A DNA stretch of 53,070 nucleotides from Sedimentisphaerales bacterium (GTDB lineage: Bacteria > Planctomycetota > Phycisphaerae > Sedimentisphaerales > SM23-30). Position 1 is the first letter of the stretch; every line of letters begins with the position of its first letter. Positions 52,233 to 53,070 of the stretch are shown here, in pieces. A program made the translations under genes and the position numbers. The notes beneath the pieces were generated by a model, which saw nothing but the letters and a program-made list of their open reading frames with translations, made no database searches and had not been told where the DNA came from. The stretch covers positions 1 through 53,070 of the forward strand of contig JAFGSR010000010.1 in assembly GCA_016934515.1 (NCBI GenBank), given 5' to 3'.

Positions 52233-52870
52233 ATCGGCGTAATCTGCGGATTAAATATTGTTGAAGTTGATTATTGTAGTTTTTATGTATCCTTATATAA
52301 TATAATATCGGTGTAAATCCGGGTTTAATATTCCTTGCTTCCTTCCTGCTGCAAAAAGCAGCGACCAGCCCGTCTTGGCGGGCGTCACGCTGGCACAGCC
52401 TGCTGCGACGATACGCCGGCACCGCGAACGACCGTTGCCTTCTGTTTAAATAATCTTGTCCATCCTGTTATCCTGTCTAATATATCTAGTATTCTTCATT
52501 ATCTTCGTTGCCTTTTGTTTAAATTCTTCTCTGCTTCTTAACGCCTTTGCGTAAAATCTTTTCTTCTTCATTATCTTTGTTACCTTTTGTTTAAAATTCT
52601 TCTCCGCGATTTTGCGACTTTGCGTGAAAAATCTTCTTCCATCCAACACTCAAAATCCAAAATTTTAATCCCCAACACCTCAGTATGAATTAAAATCATA
52701 AAAAATCAGTGTAAATCCGTGTCTAATAAGAATTTACATTAATTTTCTCGACAAAATCCCCCGAACCAAATAAGCGACAGCTAACATCCATAACCAATAA
52801 TTTGTTTCATTCAGCGAAAATCGGCGTAAATCATTGTAAATGAATATCTTATAGAGATTTTGCCTCTCTC
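52233..52870. repeat. Field of degenerate CGTAAATC/TTTGCGT repeats
   Basis: Many short strings recur: GGCGTAATCTGCGG (52235), GGTGTAAATCCGGG (52310), GCCTTTGCGTAAAATC (52542), GACTTTGCGTGAAAAATC (52616), AGTGTAAATCCGTGT (52708), CGGCGTAAATCATTG (52821). The same class occurs at 33286-33351. No coding region is supported. Confidence 0.6.
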
Positions 52871-52880
52871 GAAATGTGTC

Positions 52881-53045
52881 CAAAAGCGCGACAAGCCCTT
52901 TTCAAAAATCGCAAATTTCTGCAAAAAACCGCTAAGTTTCGTTAGATTTCGTTAAAAAACCTTCAAAAACCACCCAACTTTCACCCATGTTTTTTGACAA
53001 AATTTCATCTTTTCTCATTTTCGGCCCACTTTTGTCGCGCTTTTG
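52881..53045. repeat. Spaced 14-bp inverted repeat near the window end
   Basis: CAAAAGCGCGACAA (52881-52894) and its perfect complement TTGTCGCGCTTTTG (53032-53045) flank about 137 bases. Similarity extends a few bases further. A TATAAT follows at 53052-53057. It may belong to the control region of a gene beyond the window. Confidence 0.55.
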
Positions 53046-53070
53046 ACACGCTATAATCGTTACATCTTAC

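Overview
The window looks like a chromosomal segment of a flagellated planctomycete, most likely of the class Phycisphaerae. The taxonomic call is inference. It rests on exported enzymes carrying planctomycete-style dockerin repeats, a beta-helix/GH127 degradation locus, a flagellar superoperon headed by an NtrC-type two-component pair, and many short dispersed intergenic repeats. No rRNA, tRNA, CRISPR array, insertion sequence or phage gene was seen.

Region 1 (about 0.2-30.9 kb, all on + strand) is a nearly complete flagellar superoperon: flgN, a soluble histidine kinase, a sigma-54 activator, flgB, flgC, fliE, fliF, fliG, fliH, fliI, fliJ, a YlxF/MotE-like gene, fliK, flgD, flgE, flbD, motA, motB, fliL, fliN, fliO, fliP, fliQ, fliR, flhB, flhA, flhF, flhG, a small membrane protein, fliA and a small charged protein. 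The order closely follows the Bacillus fla/che operon as I remember it. The differences are motAB inserted after flbD, no fliM between fliL and fliN, and no che genes between flhG and fliA. Upstream of flgB there is a good sigma-54 promoter (3536-3550) with candidate activator half-sites. Upstream of motA there is a sigma-28-like promoter (16579-16606). Together these suggest a hierarchy: kinase and activator switch on basal body and hook genes, then FliA switches on later genes. Flagellin, fliM, fliS, fliD, flgM and the other rod and ring genes are not in the window.

Region 2 (31.1-34.5 kb, + strand) holds dapF, a membrane diguanylate cyclase with an inhibitory I-site, and folD, separated by repeat-rich gaps and ending in a clear terminator. 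Region 3 (34.5-39.4 kb, - strand) holds two related exported proteins of unknown function, dihydrolipoyl dehydrogenase, and an HDOD-domain signalling protein with its own terminator.

Region 4 (39.9-51.5 kb) is an accessory degradation locus. A secreted beta-helix protein (-) is divergent from a putative operon (+) of a GH99/GH71-like protein with a CBM9-like tail, a GH127-type enzyme and a calcineurin-like phosphoesterase lipoprotein. Two larger exported phosphoesterases with dockerin repeats follow on the - strand. Region 5 (51.5-53.07 kb) has no convincing gene and is a field of tandem and dispersed repeats.

The observations most worth following are: the 86-nt tandem hairpin array between flgE and flbD, whose stems show a compensatory base-pair change; the missing fliM, replaced by a long structured leader; the NPTE instead of NPTH cleavage loop in FlhB; the sigma-54 control region; the sharp GC-skew reversal near 24.5-26 kb within co-oriented genes; and the cluster of three exported phosphoesterases beside glycosidases.
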